DNA of 64,000 nucleotides from an uncultured Pelagibacteraceae bacterium (lineage in GTDB: Bacteria > Pseudomonadota > Alphaproteobacteria > Pelagibacterales > Pelagibacteraceae). Positions 46,724 to 55,210 of this stretch are shown here, in pieces (the first letter of the stretch is position 1; every line of letters starts with the position of its first letter). The stretch is taken from the NCBI GenBank assembly GCA_902574695.1, contig CACGON010000001.1, forward strand, positions 1 through 64,000, in the 5' to 3' direction. Position numbers and translations under genes: made by a program. The notes under the pieces are model-generated. The model had not been told where the DNA came from and did no database searches. It saw only the letters and a list, made by a program, of their open reading frames with translations.

Positions 46724-49269
46724 TTTAATAAAATATTAATTAATCTATTTTTTACGAAAAAAACTTTTTTGATTTTTTTCTCATTAATGTCTTTTGTGAT
46801 CATACCCTCTTTCAAAATTAATTCCATGATCACTTTTTCATCGGTATCTTTTACTGTTTCAATGATACCTTTTTTCTTTCCATTTATTTGGACAACAAAC
46901 TTTATTTTTTCAAATTCTAACATTTTTTTATCTACTGACGGCCAAACTTGAAAAACATTAATTTTTAGATCTTCCAAGCATTCAAAAATAATATGAGGAA
47001 TAATAGGAGAAAATATTGATAAGATTTTTCCGTAGTTTTCTTGAAGAGCATCTTTAGAAAAATCTCTATCTAGATTTTTAAATAAAAAATTATAAGTTTC
47101 ATGTAAATTTGCAATTATTACATTGTAACTAAATTTTGTAAGATGACTGTTTAGTTTATGAATTAGTTGATTAGTATATTTTTCTAAAATTATATTACTA
47201 TCTTGACTAGAATTTTGACTATTATTAATCTTTGCTAAAATTTTATTGTGAAGTATCCAAAATTTTTGGACAAATTTGTAGGATGCTATCATACCTTGTT
47301 CAGACCATTGCACATCCTTTTCCGGAGGACTATCCGAAAGAATAAACAATCTTACAGCATCAGCTCCATAATCTTTGATCATATTTTCTGGATCAATAGT
47401 ATTTTTTTTGGATTTTGACATAGACTCAGACGGACCTACTTTGACTTCAATGTTAGGATTATTTTTTAGAAAAAATTTTTTCCCATCCGGAGACTCTACT
47501 TCCTCTGGGCTTAACCAGTTCTTTTCTTTATCTTGGTAAGTTTCATGACATACCATACCCTGAGTAAACAGGCTGCTGAAAGGTTCTAAAATTTTAAAAT
47601 TATTATTTTTATGACTTAGCGCTCTCATAAAAAATCTCGAATACAACAAGTGTAAAATTGCATGCTCTACACCGCCAATATATTGATCTACAGGCATCCA
47701 ATATTTAATTTCATCGTCATTAAAACCATATGTATTATTTTTTGGGGAACAAAATCTTAAAAAATACCAAGAAGAGTCAACAAAAGTATCTAACGTATCT
47801 GTTTCTCTTGTACATTTTTGACCATTAATTTCAATTGTCTTCCAATCACTTTTTTGGTCTAAGGGATTCCCTTTTTTTGATAGATCTACCTTGCTAGGTA
47901 GTTTTACAGGCAATTTACTTTCAGGAATTAAATGAACCTCGCCATTTTTGTCGTATGCAACTGGAATTGGGCATCCCCAATATCTTTGCCGTGATACTCC
48001 CCAATCTTTTAGTCTAAAATTTATTTTTTTTTTTCCTAATTTCTTTTTTTCAAGTATTTCAATTGTTTTTGATATTGATTCTTCTGGTACTTTAAATCCA
48101 TTTAAAAGTTCAGAGTTAAATATTATTCCTGATCCAGTGTAGGCAACATCTTCTACAGAAAAATTATTTTTTTCATTAATAGGTTTAACTACAGTTTTAA
48201 ACGATATATTATACTTTTTTGCAAAATCTAGATCTCTTTGGTCATGTGCCGGACAACCAAAAACTGCACCAAATCCATAATCCATCAAAACAAAATTTGC
48301 AAAATATACTGGAACCTTTTGTTTTGGATTTAACGGGTTTATTGCTAGAAGCTTTGTTTTATATCCAATTTTCTCAGCGAGTGCTATTGATTCCTCTGTA
48401 GTACCTGATTTAGAACATTTTTTCTTAAACTTATCGAATTCAGAGTCACCTAGAAAGTACTCAGAGATTGGATGATCTGCTGAAACTGCTAGAAATGAAA
48501 AACCAAAAAGCGTATCTGGTCTAGTAGTGAAACATTTGATTTTTTTGACCGGCAAATCACCTTCTATTATGAAGTCAATTTCGCATCCAAATGATTTTCC
48601 AATCCAATTTTTTTGCATAACTTTTACTTTATTTGGCCAGTCTTTGAGATTGTCTAGCCCACTTAAAAGCTCATCAGAAAATTTAGAGATATTAAAAAAC
48701 CACTGATTAAGTTTTTTTCTTTCAACTACAGCTCCCGATCTCCATCCTTTTCCTTCAATTACTTGCTCGTTGGCTAGAACCGTTTCATCTACTGGATCCC
48801 AATTTACATAGTTTTCTTTTCTATAAACTAAACCTTTTTTATATAACTCTATAAAAAATAACTGCTGATGTTTGTAGTAATCTTCAGAGCATGTTGATAT
48901 TTCTCTATCCCAGTCTATTGAAAGCCCAAGTTTTTTTAATTGATTTTTCATTACAGAAATATTTTTTTCTGTCCAATCTTTTGGGTGTAGTTTATTTTGT
49001 CTAGCAGCATTTTCAGCTGGCATACCAAAAGAGTCCCATCCCATAGGATGTAAGACATTGTAACCTTGCATTATTTTGAAACGAGATAATACATCACCAA
49101 TAGTGTAGTTTCTAACATGGCCCATATGTATCTTTCCCGATGGATATGGGAACATTTCTAAACAATAAAATTTTTTTTTATTTTGATTTATTTCGGATTT
49201 AAAAGACTTATTTTTTATCCAATAATCTTGCCACTTCTTTTCAACTTTTTTAAAATTATATCTTTCCAT
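46720..49269 (-). CDS. leuS: Leucyl-tRNA synthetase
   Basis: This 849-residue class I enzyme has [22 protein letters not shown] (HIGH-type motif) near residue 42, [14 protein letters not shown], and an editing domain around 225-420 with [10 protein letters not shown] and [15 protein letters not shown]. Further on are [10 protein letters not shown], the KMSKS-type motif [12 protein letters not shown] and the C-terminal anticodon-binding region. Length is normal. It overlaps lptE by four bases at its 3' end. Confidence 0.98.
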   Translation of the reverse strand: MERYNFKKVEKKWQDYWIKNKSFKSEINQNKKKFYCLEMFPYPSGKIHMGHVRNYTIGDVLSRFKIMQGYNVLHPMGWDSFGMPAENAARQNKLHPKDWTEKNISVMKNQLKKLGLSIDWDREISTCSEDYYKHQQLFFIELYKKGLVYRKENYVNWDPVDETVLANEQVIEGKGWRSGAVVERKKLNQWFFNISKFSDELLSGLDNLKDWPNKVKVMQKNWIGKSFGCEIDFIIEGDLPVKKIKCFTTRPDTLFGFSFLAVSADHPISEYFLGDSEFDKFKKKCSKSGTTEESIALAEKIGYKTKLLAINPLNPKQKVPVYFANFVLMDYGFGAVFGCPAHDQRDLDFAKKYNISFKTVVKPINEKNNFSVEDVAYTGSGIIFNSELLNGFKVPEESISKTIEILEKKKLGKKKINFRLKDWGVSRQRYWGCPIPVAYDKNGEVHLIPESKLPVKLPSKVDLSKKGNPLDQKSDWKTIEINGQKCTRETDTLDTFVDSSWYFLRFCSPKNNTYGFNDDEIKYWMPVDQYIGGVEHAILHLLYSRFFMRALSHKNNNFKILEPFSSLFTQGMVCHETYQDKEKNWLSPEEVESPDGKKFFLKNNPNIEVKVGPSESMSKSKKNTIDPENMIKDYGADAVRLFILSDSPPEKDVQWSEQGMIASYKFVQKFWILHNKILAKINNSQNSSQDSNIILEKYTNQLIHKLNSHLTKFSYNVIIANLHETYNFLFKNLDRDFSKDALQENYGKILSIFSPIIPHIIFECLEDLKINVFQVWPSVDKKMLEFEKIKFVVQINGKKKGIIETVKDTDEKVIMELILKEGMITKDINEKKIKKVFFVKNRLINILLK

Positions 49270-49303
49270 TATTTAAGAAAAATTAATATAACGAATTTTT
49301 AAG

Positions 49304-49888
49304 TTATTGTTTTTTATTTTTCGCTCGTTTTTTTTTAACTTTATCTGATTTTTTTTTGTCACTTTGGTTTTTGTAAATTGTAGCTTTTTTTAGTATTGCA
49401 AGTTTCAATTGATTACTTATTTCAGATTCTATTTTTTGGATTTCGCAATCGTTTGATACGGATGAAGAACATAATTTTTCATGAACCGAAATTTGTATTC
49501 CATCAGCACGGATTTCGTTACTTAAAAACCTTACTGTAATTTTGAGTTCTCTAGAACTTGAATCTTCATTTTTTACATTTCCAGAAAACCAATCTGTAAT
49601 AATAATTCCACCCGAGTAACTTGCGTTTGTGAAACTTACAAAATCTAAAATTTCAATTGAGGCTCTCCACATCTCATTTGATGATGCAAAATCAAAAGTA
49701 CCACCTCCACCTTTATCCCCCAACATACCGCCAAGTGTAACTCCTCTTCCTTCTTCAATATTTTTTTCAACTCTTTCTGATGCATCTATCGGGACGTCTT
49801 TTGCTGAAGGGAATGTAAAAAAATCTTTCCCGCAACCAGTCAAAAAAATAAGAACTAGAATAAAAATGATTGATTTAAATTTTTGCAT
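49304..49888 (-). CDS. DUF3576 lipoprotein
   Basis: This 194-residue protein starts MQKFKSIIFILVLIFLTGCGKD, a lipoprotein signal with lipidated Cys19; I chose this ATG (49888) over one 60 bases upstream. The mature part shows GGMLGDKGGGGTFDFASSNEMWRAS, matching DUF3576, a family common in alphaproteobacteria near leuS. It ends in a lysine-rich tail. The function is unknown; an outer-membrane-linked role is inferred from the lipobox. Confidence 0.88.
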   Translation of the reverse strand: MQKFKSIIFILVLIFLTGCGKDFFTFPSAKDVPIDASERVEKNIEEGRGVTLGGMLGDKGGGGTFDFASSNEMWRASIEILDFVSFTNASYSGGIIITDWFSGNVKNEDSSSRELKITVRFLSNEIRADGIQISVHEKLCSSSVSNDCEIQKIESEISNQLKLAILKKATIYKNQSDKKKSDKVKKKRAKNKKQ

Positions 49889-50013
49889 TTTAATAAAGAT
49901 TATAAGGGTTTTTAACTTTAAAATTGAAAAAAACACGACAAAATTCAATAAAAAAAAAATTAAAATTAATTTTATAAAACATCTTAAATATTCAATGAAA
50001 TTGAGCTTAATTT

Positions 50014-50031
50014 TGTTGCAAAATTACAACA
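50014..50031. promoter_or_regulatory. Short dyad in the porin leader
   Basis: TGTTG and CAACA (50014-50018 and 50027-50031) form an inverted repeat with an 8-base spacer, about 110 bases before the porin start. It could be a regulator site. No clear -35/-10 pair stands out, so the assignment is weak. Confidence 0.3.
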
Positions 50032-50124
50032 TATCTTAAAAAAAAGGTAATTTTATTGGAATTATGGCTAAATTCGCTCTTGGAGGGGCTATAAGACGGA
50101 CATTCATATATGAATATATAAAAC

Positions 50125-50131
50125 AAAGGAG
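50125..50131 (+). promoter_or_regulatory. Strong Shine-Dalgarno site of the porin gene
   Basis: AAAGGAG ends six bases before the porin ATG. With the codon bias of the gene it indicates heavy translation and fixes the start at 50138. Confidence 0.8.
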
Positions 50132-50137
50132 TTTAAT

Positions 50138-51214
50138 ATGAATAAACTTAAAAAACTAGGACTTACAGCTTTAGGAACATCTTTAGTTGCAAGTTCTGCA
50201 ATCGCAGCTGATGCAAGTTTAACTGGTAACGTTGGTTACACTTGGTCATCTGAAGAAGTTGGTACATCAACAACTGATGGTATCGGTTTCGAAAACGATT
50301 ACAATATGGTTGTAAGCGGAGAGCTTGATAATGGTTTTACTGCAACAGGTAGCTTATTAATATCTGGTGAAGCTATGACATTATCATCAAGCTGGACATC
50401 ATTAACTATGGGATCAATGGGTACTGTACTTGTTGGTAACGGTTACGGTGGTGTAGGTCAAGCATTTGACGATGTAACACCTAGAGCTTACGAAGAAAAC
50501 CACGACGGTATGAAAACATCTACAGCTATCGACAACATCGGTGCTGCTATGGACAACGGTCAAATTATGTACATGTCTCCATCTTTCGATATAGCTGGAA
50601 TCAGTGCATCATTTATGGCTGAATACGCTCCAGAAGCTTCTGATGCAGCGATCGGTGATGGTGGTGTTTCTACTTCATCAAATCTTTGGTCATCAGGTCA
50701 AGGTCTTGGTGTAAAACTTTCAGGAATGGGCTTCACTGCTGGTGCATACGCAAACGAGAGAACAAAAGACTCGGCTGACTCTGTAACATCTGGTGATGCA
50801 ATGAATGCTACATGGCACGTTGGTTACTCAGCTGGTCCGGTATCAATCGGTTACCAAACTGGTGGCGCTGACAACGGCATAACTGCTGCTGCTACAGCTG
50901 CTACTGCTGCTAAGCTTTACACTTCAGCTGGTGGTATCTTTGAATACGAGAAAATGTCAATCGCAGCAAACATGAGCGACAGCTTCTCAGTATCTTGGGG
51001 TGAGCTAAAAGAAACTTACGATGCTCAGGCGTCTACAGTTTCTGGTGCTACAGGTGGAGCAGATGTTGAAATGAAGTCTACTTCAATTCAATTTGCATAT
51101 ACTATGGGATCTATGAAGATCGCTGGTTATATGACTGACACTGATAACCCAGGTTGGGATTCAAACGCGAACTCTGACGAAGTAACAGAACTAGCAGTAA
51201 ACTTCTCGTTCTAA
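50138..51214 (+). CDS. Outer-membrane porin
   Basis: This 358-residue protein has a cleavable signal (MNKLKKLGLTALG..., cleavage likely after AIA at 23). The mature part is acidic and Gly/Ser/Thr-rich, with alternating strands and a C-terminal Phe in VTELAVNFSF, the hallmark of a beta-barrel inserted by BamA. It probably forms a general diffusion channel; the substrate range is unknown. Codons are much less AT-biased than in flanking genes, and a strong Shine-Dalgarno site and classic terminator bracket it, all consistent with one of the most highly expressed proteins. The gene is monocistronic. Confidence 0.92.
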   Translation: MNKLKKLGLTALGTSLVASSAIAADASLTGNVGYTWSSEEVGTSTTDGIGFENDYNMVVSGELDNGFTATGSLLISGEAMTLSSSWTSLTMGSMGTVLVGNGYGGVGQAFDDVTPRAYEENHDGMKTSTAIDNIGAAMDNGQIMYMSPSFDIAGISASFMAEYAPEASDAAIGDGGVSTSSNLWSSGQGLGVKLSGMGFTAGAYANERTKDSADSVTSGDAMNATWHVGYSAGPVSIGYQTGGADNGITAAATAATAAKLYTSAGGIFEYEKMSIAANMSDSFSVSWGELKETYDAQASTVSGATGGADVEMKSTSIQFAYTMGSMKIAGYMTDTDNPGWDSNANSDEVTELAVNFSF

Positions 51215-51234
51215 TTATTTCGTAAGAATATAAT

Positions 51235-51798
51235 TTAAAAACGGCCTAAATTTTTATTTAGGCCGTTTTTTTTTATCCAAGATATAGAAGCGATACCTTT
51301 TGATTTTGTTAAGTTAACTCTCTTTAAATTTTTAGTATTTATTCCTCCAAGACAGATCACATCTTTCTTTGTTCTTTTTGCAATTAAATTAAACCTAGCT
51401 ATCTCTAAATAATTTTTGCTTTTTTGAGTTTTAAATAAAGGGCTTATAAAAATAATTTCACAATTTTGTTTTTCTTTAACTCTAACTTCCTTTAAATTAT
51501 GAGCTGACCCAATAATTTTAAATTTTTTATTACACTTTAAGTTATAATAATTTAGTTTTTTATTAAATGCGGGTATATAAACTCCATTCAAGTTTAATTT
51601 AATAGCCAATTTAATGTTATTAGCTAAATATAAATTAAATCCTCTTTTTTTACAAAAATTGTGAGTTTTTTGGATCTCATTTATATCAATATTATTACTA
51701 TAATTTCTAAAAACTATATTAATTTTCTTTTTAATGTTTGATAATTCTTTTAAATTAAATTTGTCTATGAAATAATATACCTGTAAATAATTATGCAT
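51235..51798 (-). CDS. Thiamine-phosphate synthase/TenI-like protein
   Basis: This 187-residue single-domain protein resembles ThiE/TenI TIM barrels, with GVYIPAF, GSAHNLKEV, CEIIFISPLFKTQKSKNYLEIARF and VICLGGINTKNL. ThiE joins HMP pyrophosphate and thiazole phosphate; TenI-type members isomerise the thiazole. It is shorter and more divergent than ThiE, so the exact activity is uncertain. Its last 11 codons form the porin terminator hairpin, and its ATG is back-to-back with that of yggS, leaving no leader. Confidence 0.78.
   Translation of the reverse strand: MHNYLQVYYFIDKFNLKELSNIKKKINIVFRNYSNNIDINEIQKTHNFCKKRGFNLYLANNIKLAIKLNLNGVYIPAFNKKLNYYNLKCNKKFKIIGSAHNLKEVRVKEKQNCEIIFISPLFKTQKSKNYLEIARFNLIAKRTKKDVICLGGINTKNLKRVNLTKSKGIASISWIKKNGLNKNLGRF
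51238..51274. terminator. Bidirectional rho-independent terminator of porin and ThiE-like gene
   Basis: AAAACGGCCTAAA (51238-51250) pairs perfectly with TTTAGGCCGTTTT (51257-51269) across a six-base loop, followed by more T. On the plus strand this ends the porin message. On the minus strand the same hairpin is followed by TTTTTAAA and lies within the last 11 codons of the ThiE-like gene. Confidence 0.95.
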
Positions 51799-52437
51799 AA
51801 ATCTTTAGACAGTTTAATATCAATAAAAAAAGAAATTCAAGAAATTAACCCCGATAGCAAACTTATTGTTGTATCAAAAACTTTCGGTATGGAGAAAATA
51901 TCGCCTATTATAGAACATGGACATAATCATTTTGGGGAAAATAAAGTACAAGAAGCTTATGAAAAATGGTCAAATGTAAAAGAAAACAATAAGAACATAA
52001 AACTACATTTAATAGGAAAGCTTCAGACTAACAAAGTTAAATATTGCCTTCCCTTGTTTGATTATATTCATAGTCTTGATAATCTCAAGTTAGCTGAAAA
52101 AATATCTAATGAGCAAGTTAAAAAAAACTTCAAGCCCAAGATCTTTATCCAAGTAAATATTGGTGACGAAGGTCAAAAAAATGGTGTAAATCAAAATGAA
52201 CTTGTTGATTTTTATACTAAGATTAAAAATCATTTTGATTTAGATGTTATAGGTTTGATGTGTATACCTCCTTTTGCAAATGATACTTCTCCTTACTTTA
52301 TTAAGATGAAATCACTCTCCGAGAAAATTAAATTAAGCGATTTGAGTATGGGAATGTCAGATGATTATTTGGAGGCTTTAAAATATTCAGCCACCTACGT
52401 TAGGATAGGATCAAAAATAATGGGTAATAGAGATTAA
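51793..52437 (+). CDS. YggS-family PLP-binding protein
   Basis: This 214-residue protein binds pyridoxal phosphate through Lys29 in LIVVSKTF and shows HFGENKVQEAYEKW, LHLIGKLQTNKVKY, the LMCIPPF and LSMGMSDDYLEAL signatures. The family keeps PLP homeostasis; it lacks an assigned enzymatic reaction. The ATG begins at 51793, and the divergent ThiE-like gene starts on the next three bases (ATG|CAT), so its promoter must overlap the other gene. It shares a TTAA stop with the L,D-transpeptidase gene. Confidence 0.95.
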   Translation: MHKSLDSLISIKKEIQEINPDSKLIVVSKTFGMEKISPIIEHGHNHFGENKVQEAYEKWSNVKENNKNIKLHLIGKLQTNKVKYCLPLFDYIHSLDNLKLAEKISNEQVKKNFKPKIFIQVNIGDEGQKNGVNQNELVDFYTKIKNHFDLDVIGLMCIPPFANDTSPYFIKMKSLSEKIKLSDLSMGMSDDYLEALKYSATYVRIGSKIMGNRD

Positions 52438-52925
52438 TTTAATTTTATTTTTGTTTTTTTATTTAAAATTTTAAGCAAGACAAGCATATCATTTTTACTA
52501 ATCGCTATACAACCAGCTGTTGGTTTATAATTATTTGTTAAGTGAATAAATATTGCACTACCTTTAAACGGTATAGGCTTGTTTAGATTATAATCTAAAA
52601 CAACTACCAAGTCATATTTTCTGTCTCCTCTAAACATTTTTTCATGCTTTATTTTTTCTTTTGTGTTTATTAATGAATTATATTTTTCGTGTTTAGGATC
52701 GTTACACCATCCCATATTTTTTTTTATTTTAATTTTTTTTAATGAAGTATTAATATTTTTTATTTTGTCAGATCTATAAAAAAGTTTTGTTAATAAAAAC
52801 TTACCCTTGGGTGTGGATAAATCACCCTCTTTTTTTACACTTTTTAACCCCTTTTTCCCCACACAACATTTAAAAGTAAACTCGTCAACAATCAATGTAT
52901 CTTTATTTTTTAAACTTATTAGCAT
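52434..52925 (-). CDS. L,D-transpeptidase-like (YkuD) protein
   Basis: This 163-residue protein has the YkuD catalytic core, with the His of IFIHLTNNYKPTAGC and nucleophile Cys139, and upstream TPKGKF. Such enzymes form 3-3 peptidoglycan cross-links or attach lipoproteins. It lacks an obvious signal peptide, beginning MLISLKNKDTLIVD, so either it is exported by another route or an upstream start is used; the gap to the divergent regulator is only 11 bases. A similar LDT-regulator pairing is known from other alphaproteobacteria. Confidence 0.88.
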   Translation of the reverse strand: MLISLKNKDTLIVDEFTFKCCVGKKGLKSVKKEGDLSTPKGKFLLTKLFYRSDKIKNINTSLKKIKIKKNMGWCNDPKHEKYNSLINTKEKIKHEKMFRGDRKYDLVVVLDYNLNKPIPFKGSAIFIHLTNNYKPTAGCIAISKNDMLVLLKILNKKTKIKLN

Positions 52926-52936
52926 AAATTACGTAA

Positions 52937-53506
52937 ATGTCTAAATCTCAGATTATTATATTAAATTTAAAAGCTTTGTATAATATTCTTTTAGAGCATA
53001 AACAGATACTTCAATTTGATATAATAGCTTGTATAAATGAAAAAGAATTAGTTGAAAAAAAAGATCAAGTTAATCGTGTGGTCATAGCTGATAAAAGCAC
53101 TTCAATGAAAAATTCTGATTCAAAAAATATAATTATTTTAAGTGAATTACCAATAAGATTTGAAGATTTAATAGATAAAATTAATACAAATTTTTTAAGA
53201 CAAAAATATCGCTCTCAATCAAATCTGAGTATTAAAAAATATAAACTTGATTTGAATTCAAGAACTATGTCATATCAAGAAAAAAGTCTAAGATTAACCG
53301 AGAGAGAAATTGAAATAATATTATTTTTAAACAATAAAGGTAATGCCCAAAAGATAGATGTTTTACAAAAAGAGGTTTGGGGGTATTCTGATAATTTAGA
53401 AACACATACTGTTGAAACTCATGTTTATAGATTAAGAAAAAAAATACACGAAATATTTGGTGATGAAGATTTCTTAATAAGTTCTAAAGATGGTTATAAA
53501 ATTTAA
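52937..53506 (+). CDS. OmpR-type winged-helix regulator with degenerate receiver
   Basis: This 189-residue protein has a C-terminal winged helix (about 112-189), with LRLTEREIEIILFLNN, the recognition region EVWGYSDNLETHTVETHVYRLRKKI and GYKI at the end. The N-terminal 100 residues take the place of a receiver domain but show no clear phosphoacceptor Asp or conserved Lys, so activation by a histidine kinase is doubtful. Target genes are unknown. It diverges from the transpeptidase gene after 11 bases, and the ArfA-like gene starts at its stop. Confidence 0.88.
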   Translation: MSKSQIIILNLKALYNILLEHKQILQFDIIACINEKELVEKKDQVNRVVIADKSTSMKNSDSKNIIILSELPIRFEDLIDKINTNFLRQKYRSQSNLSIKKYKLDLNSRTMSYQEKSLRLTEREIEIILFLNNKGNAQKIDVLQKEVWGYSDNLETHTVETHVYRLRKKIHEIFGDEDFLISSKDGYKI

Positions 53507-53614
53507 ATGGGTAAAAAGAATTTAGTAGCTAAAAATTTAATGACTAAGCGTTATAAACCTAGGGTGGTTAAGCCGAAAAAAGGAAAAGGTAGTTTTAAAA
53601 GGAAAAAAAAATAA
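53507..53614 (+). CDS. arfA: ArfA-like ribosome-rescue micro-protein
   Basis: This is a 35-residue basic protein, too short for most gene callers. Its C-terminal half RVVKPKKGKGSFKRKKK aligns residue for residue with RVEKNKKGKGSYMRKGK of E. coli ArfA, the part that enters the empty mRNA channel, and the preceding NLMTKRYKP corresponds to the ALLHDPLFRQ helix. ArfA recruits RF2 to ribosomes stalled on non-stop mRNA. The ATG directly follows the stop of the winged-helix regulator, so the two are cotranscribed. The C-terminus stops shortly after the motif, lacking the E. coli extension that carries its own terminator. Confidence 0.8.
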   Translation: MGKKNLVAKNLMTKRYKPRVVKPKKGKGSFKRKKK

Positions 53615-53618
53615 TTCT

Positions 53619-54548
53619 TTAAAGCCTTGCTCCAATTTGTTGGATTACTTTAGAGGACATTTCAGTACCTTTATCTAGACTATCTTTTAGAGACATATTA
53701 TTCACATGTCCGTGTAAGAAACCTGCTGCAAAAAGATCTCCCGCTCCAGTTAAATCAACAATTTTCAGACCTTTTTTAATACCACATTCAACAACTTCGT
53801 TTCCTTTAATAGCAACAGCGCCTTTTTCACCTCTAGTTAATACAATTATTTTTCCAAGAGACTTTGAAAAACTGATTACTTCATCAAAAGATTTTGCATC
53901 TATTAATGACATTATTTCTTGTTCATTAGCGAATGTAATATCTAATTTATTTTTAACTAATTCTAAAAAATGAGGTTTATGTCTATCAACACAAAATTGG
54001 TCAGACAACGACATTGCTACTTTGTTTGCACTGTGAATTGCTTTTTCAAAAGCTTTTTTGGGTTCTCCTTCGTCCCAAAGATATCCTTCTAAAAATATTA
54101 TTTCACTTTTTTTAATTGCTTCAGCACTGACATCATTTTCATTGATTTTACCTGCGGTACCAAGAAAAGTGCACATAGTTCTTTCAGAGTCTGGAGTAAC
54201 TAAAATTAAGCAAGTTCCAGTGGGTAAATCTTCTTTTTTCTTTGAGTAAAAATATCTAACATTTTCTAGCTTCAGACCATCTTCATATTTGCTACCTAGA
54301 TCGTCATCATTCACTTTTCCTATAAATCCTACTTCATTACCAAGTTGTGATAATCCAACAATAGAATTTGCAACTGATCCACCTGAAACAGTCTTTTCTA
54401 TTTTAAGATTTGATAATAGTTTCTTGAATTCACTTTCATCAAATATTAATTTCATAGTGCTTTTCGTTAATTCATTTTTACTTATAAAGTCATCTTCAAC
54501 TTTACAAATTACATCTACTATCGCGTTTCCTATCCCTAAAATTTTCAT
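53619..54548 (-). CDS. PfkB-family (adenosine kinase-like) kinase
   Basis: This 309-residue sugar/nucleoside kinase shows GIGNAIVDVICKVED, SGGSVANSIVGLSQLG, the anion-hole and catalytic base region DLTGAGDLFAAGFLHG with Asp. The TGTCLILVTPDSERTMCTFLG segment resembles adenosine kinase and related sugar kinases. The exact substrate is not clear. It is last in the minus-strand run dnaJ-(membrane protein)-dapB-nth-pfkB, five bases after nth. Confidence 0.92.
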   Translation of the reverse strand: MKILGIGNAIVDVICKVEDDFISKNELTKSTMKLIFDESEFKKLLSNLKIEKTVSGGSVANSIVGLSQLGNEVGFIGKVNDDDLGSKYEDGLKLENVRYFYSKKKEDLPTGTCLILVTPDSERTMCTFLGTAGKINENDVSAEAIKKSEIIFLEGYLWDEGEPKKAFEKAIHSANKVAMSLSDQFCVDRHKPHFLELVKNKLDITFANEQEIMSLIDAKSFDEVISFSKSLGKIIVLTRGEKGAVAIKGNEVVECGIKKGLKIVDLTGAGDLFAAGFLHGHVNNMSLKDSLDKGTEMSSKVIQQIGARL

Positions 54549-54553
54549 AATGG

Positions 54554-55207
54554 TTAAGCTTTCTTAGTTTTGATTGGTTTTTTTCTGTTAGGATAACAAC
54601 TAGTACAAATTTTACAAGTTATTCCGTGGCATTCTCTAGCTTTACAATATTCTCTTCCATAGAAAATTATTTGAAGATGTAATTTATTCCAATATTTCAT
54701 TGGAAATACTCTTTTAAGATCTTTTTCTGTCTGAATGACGTTTTTACCATTAGTAAGTCCCCATCTCTGTGCTAGACGGTGAATATGAGTATCGACAGGA
54801 AAAGCTGGATGTCCAAATCCTTGTGACATCACAACGCTCGCAGTTTTATGACCAACACCAGGTAATTCTTCTAATTCCTCGAATGTTTTAGGCACCTTAC
54901 CATTATATTTTTCAACTAGAGTTTTTGAAAGATTATAAATACTTTTTGCTTTAATTCTAAATATCCCAATGCTTTTTATTAATCTTTCAATTTTCTTTCT
55001 TCCCAACTTCACAAAATGCTTAGGCTTATTATATTTTGGATAAATATTTTTGGTTACATTATTTACATTTAGATCAGTACATTGTGCTGAAAGTAAAACT
55101 GAAACCAACAAAGTAAAATTGTTTCTATGTTTTAAAGGTGATGGTGTTTTTGGATAAATCTTATTTAATGTTTTAAGAATAATTTTAACTTTATTAGCTT
55201 CATTCAT
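54554..55207 (-). CDS. nth: Endonuclease III
   Basis: This DNA glycosylase/AP-lyase removes oxidised pyrimidines. The 217-residue protein has the helix-hairpin-helix ELPGVGHKTASVVMSQGFG with catalytic Lys, and catalytic Asp in FPVDTHIHRL. The iron-sulfur loop CKARECHGITCKICTSC has five Cys spaced 4, 4, 2 and 2, unlike the usual C-x6-C-x2-C-x5-C: the first, third and last align and the second is shifted. It follows dapB after three bases. Confidence 0.96.
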   Translation of the reverse strand: MNEANKVKIILKTLNKIYPKTPSPLKHRNNFTLLVSVLLSAQCTDLNVNNVTKNIYPKYNKPKHFVKLGRKKIERLIKSIGIFRIKAKSIYNLSKTLVEKYNGKVPKTFEELEELPGVGHKTASVVMSQGFGHPAFPVDTHIHRLAQRWGLTNGKNVIQTEKDLKRVFPMKYWNKLHLQIIFYGREYCKARECHGITCKICTSCYPNRKKPIKTKKA

Positions 55208-55210
55208 TAA

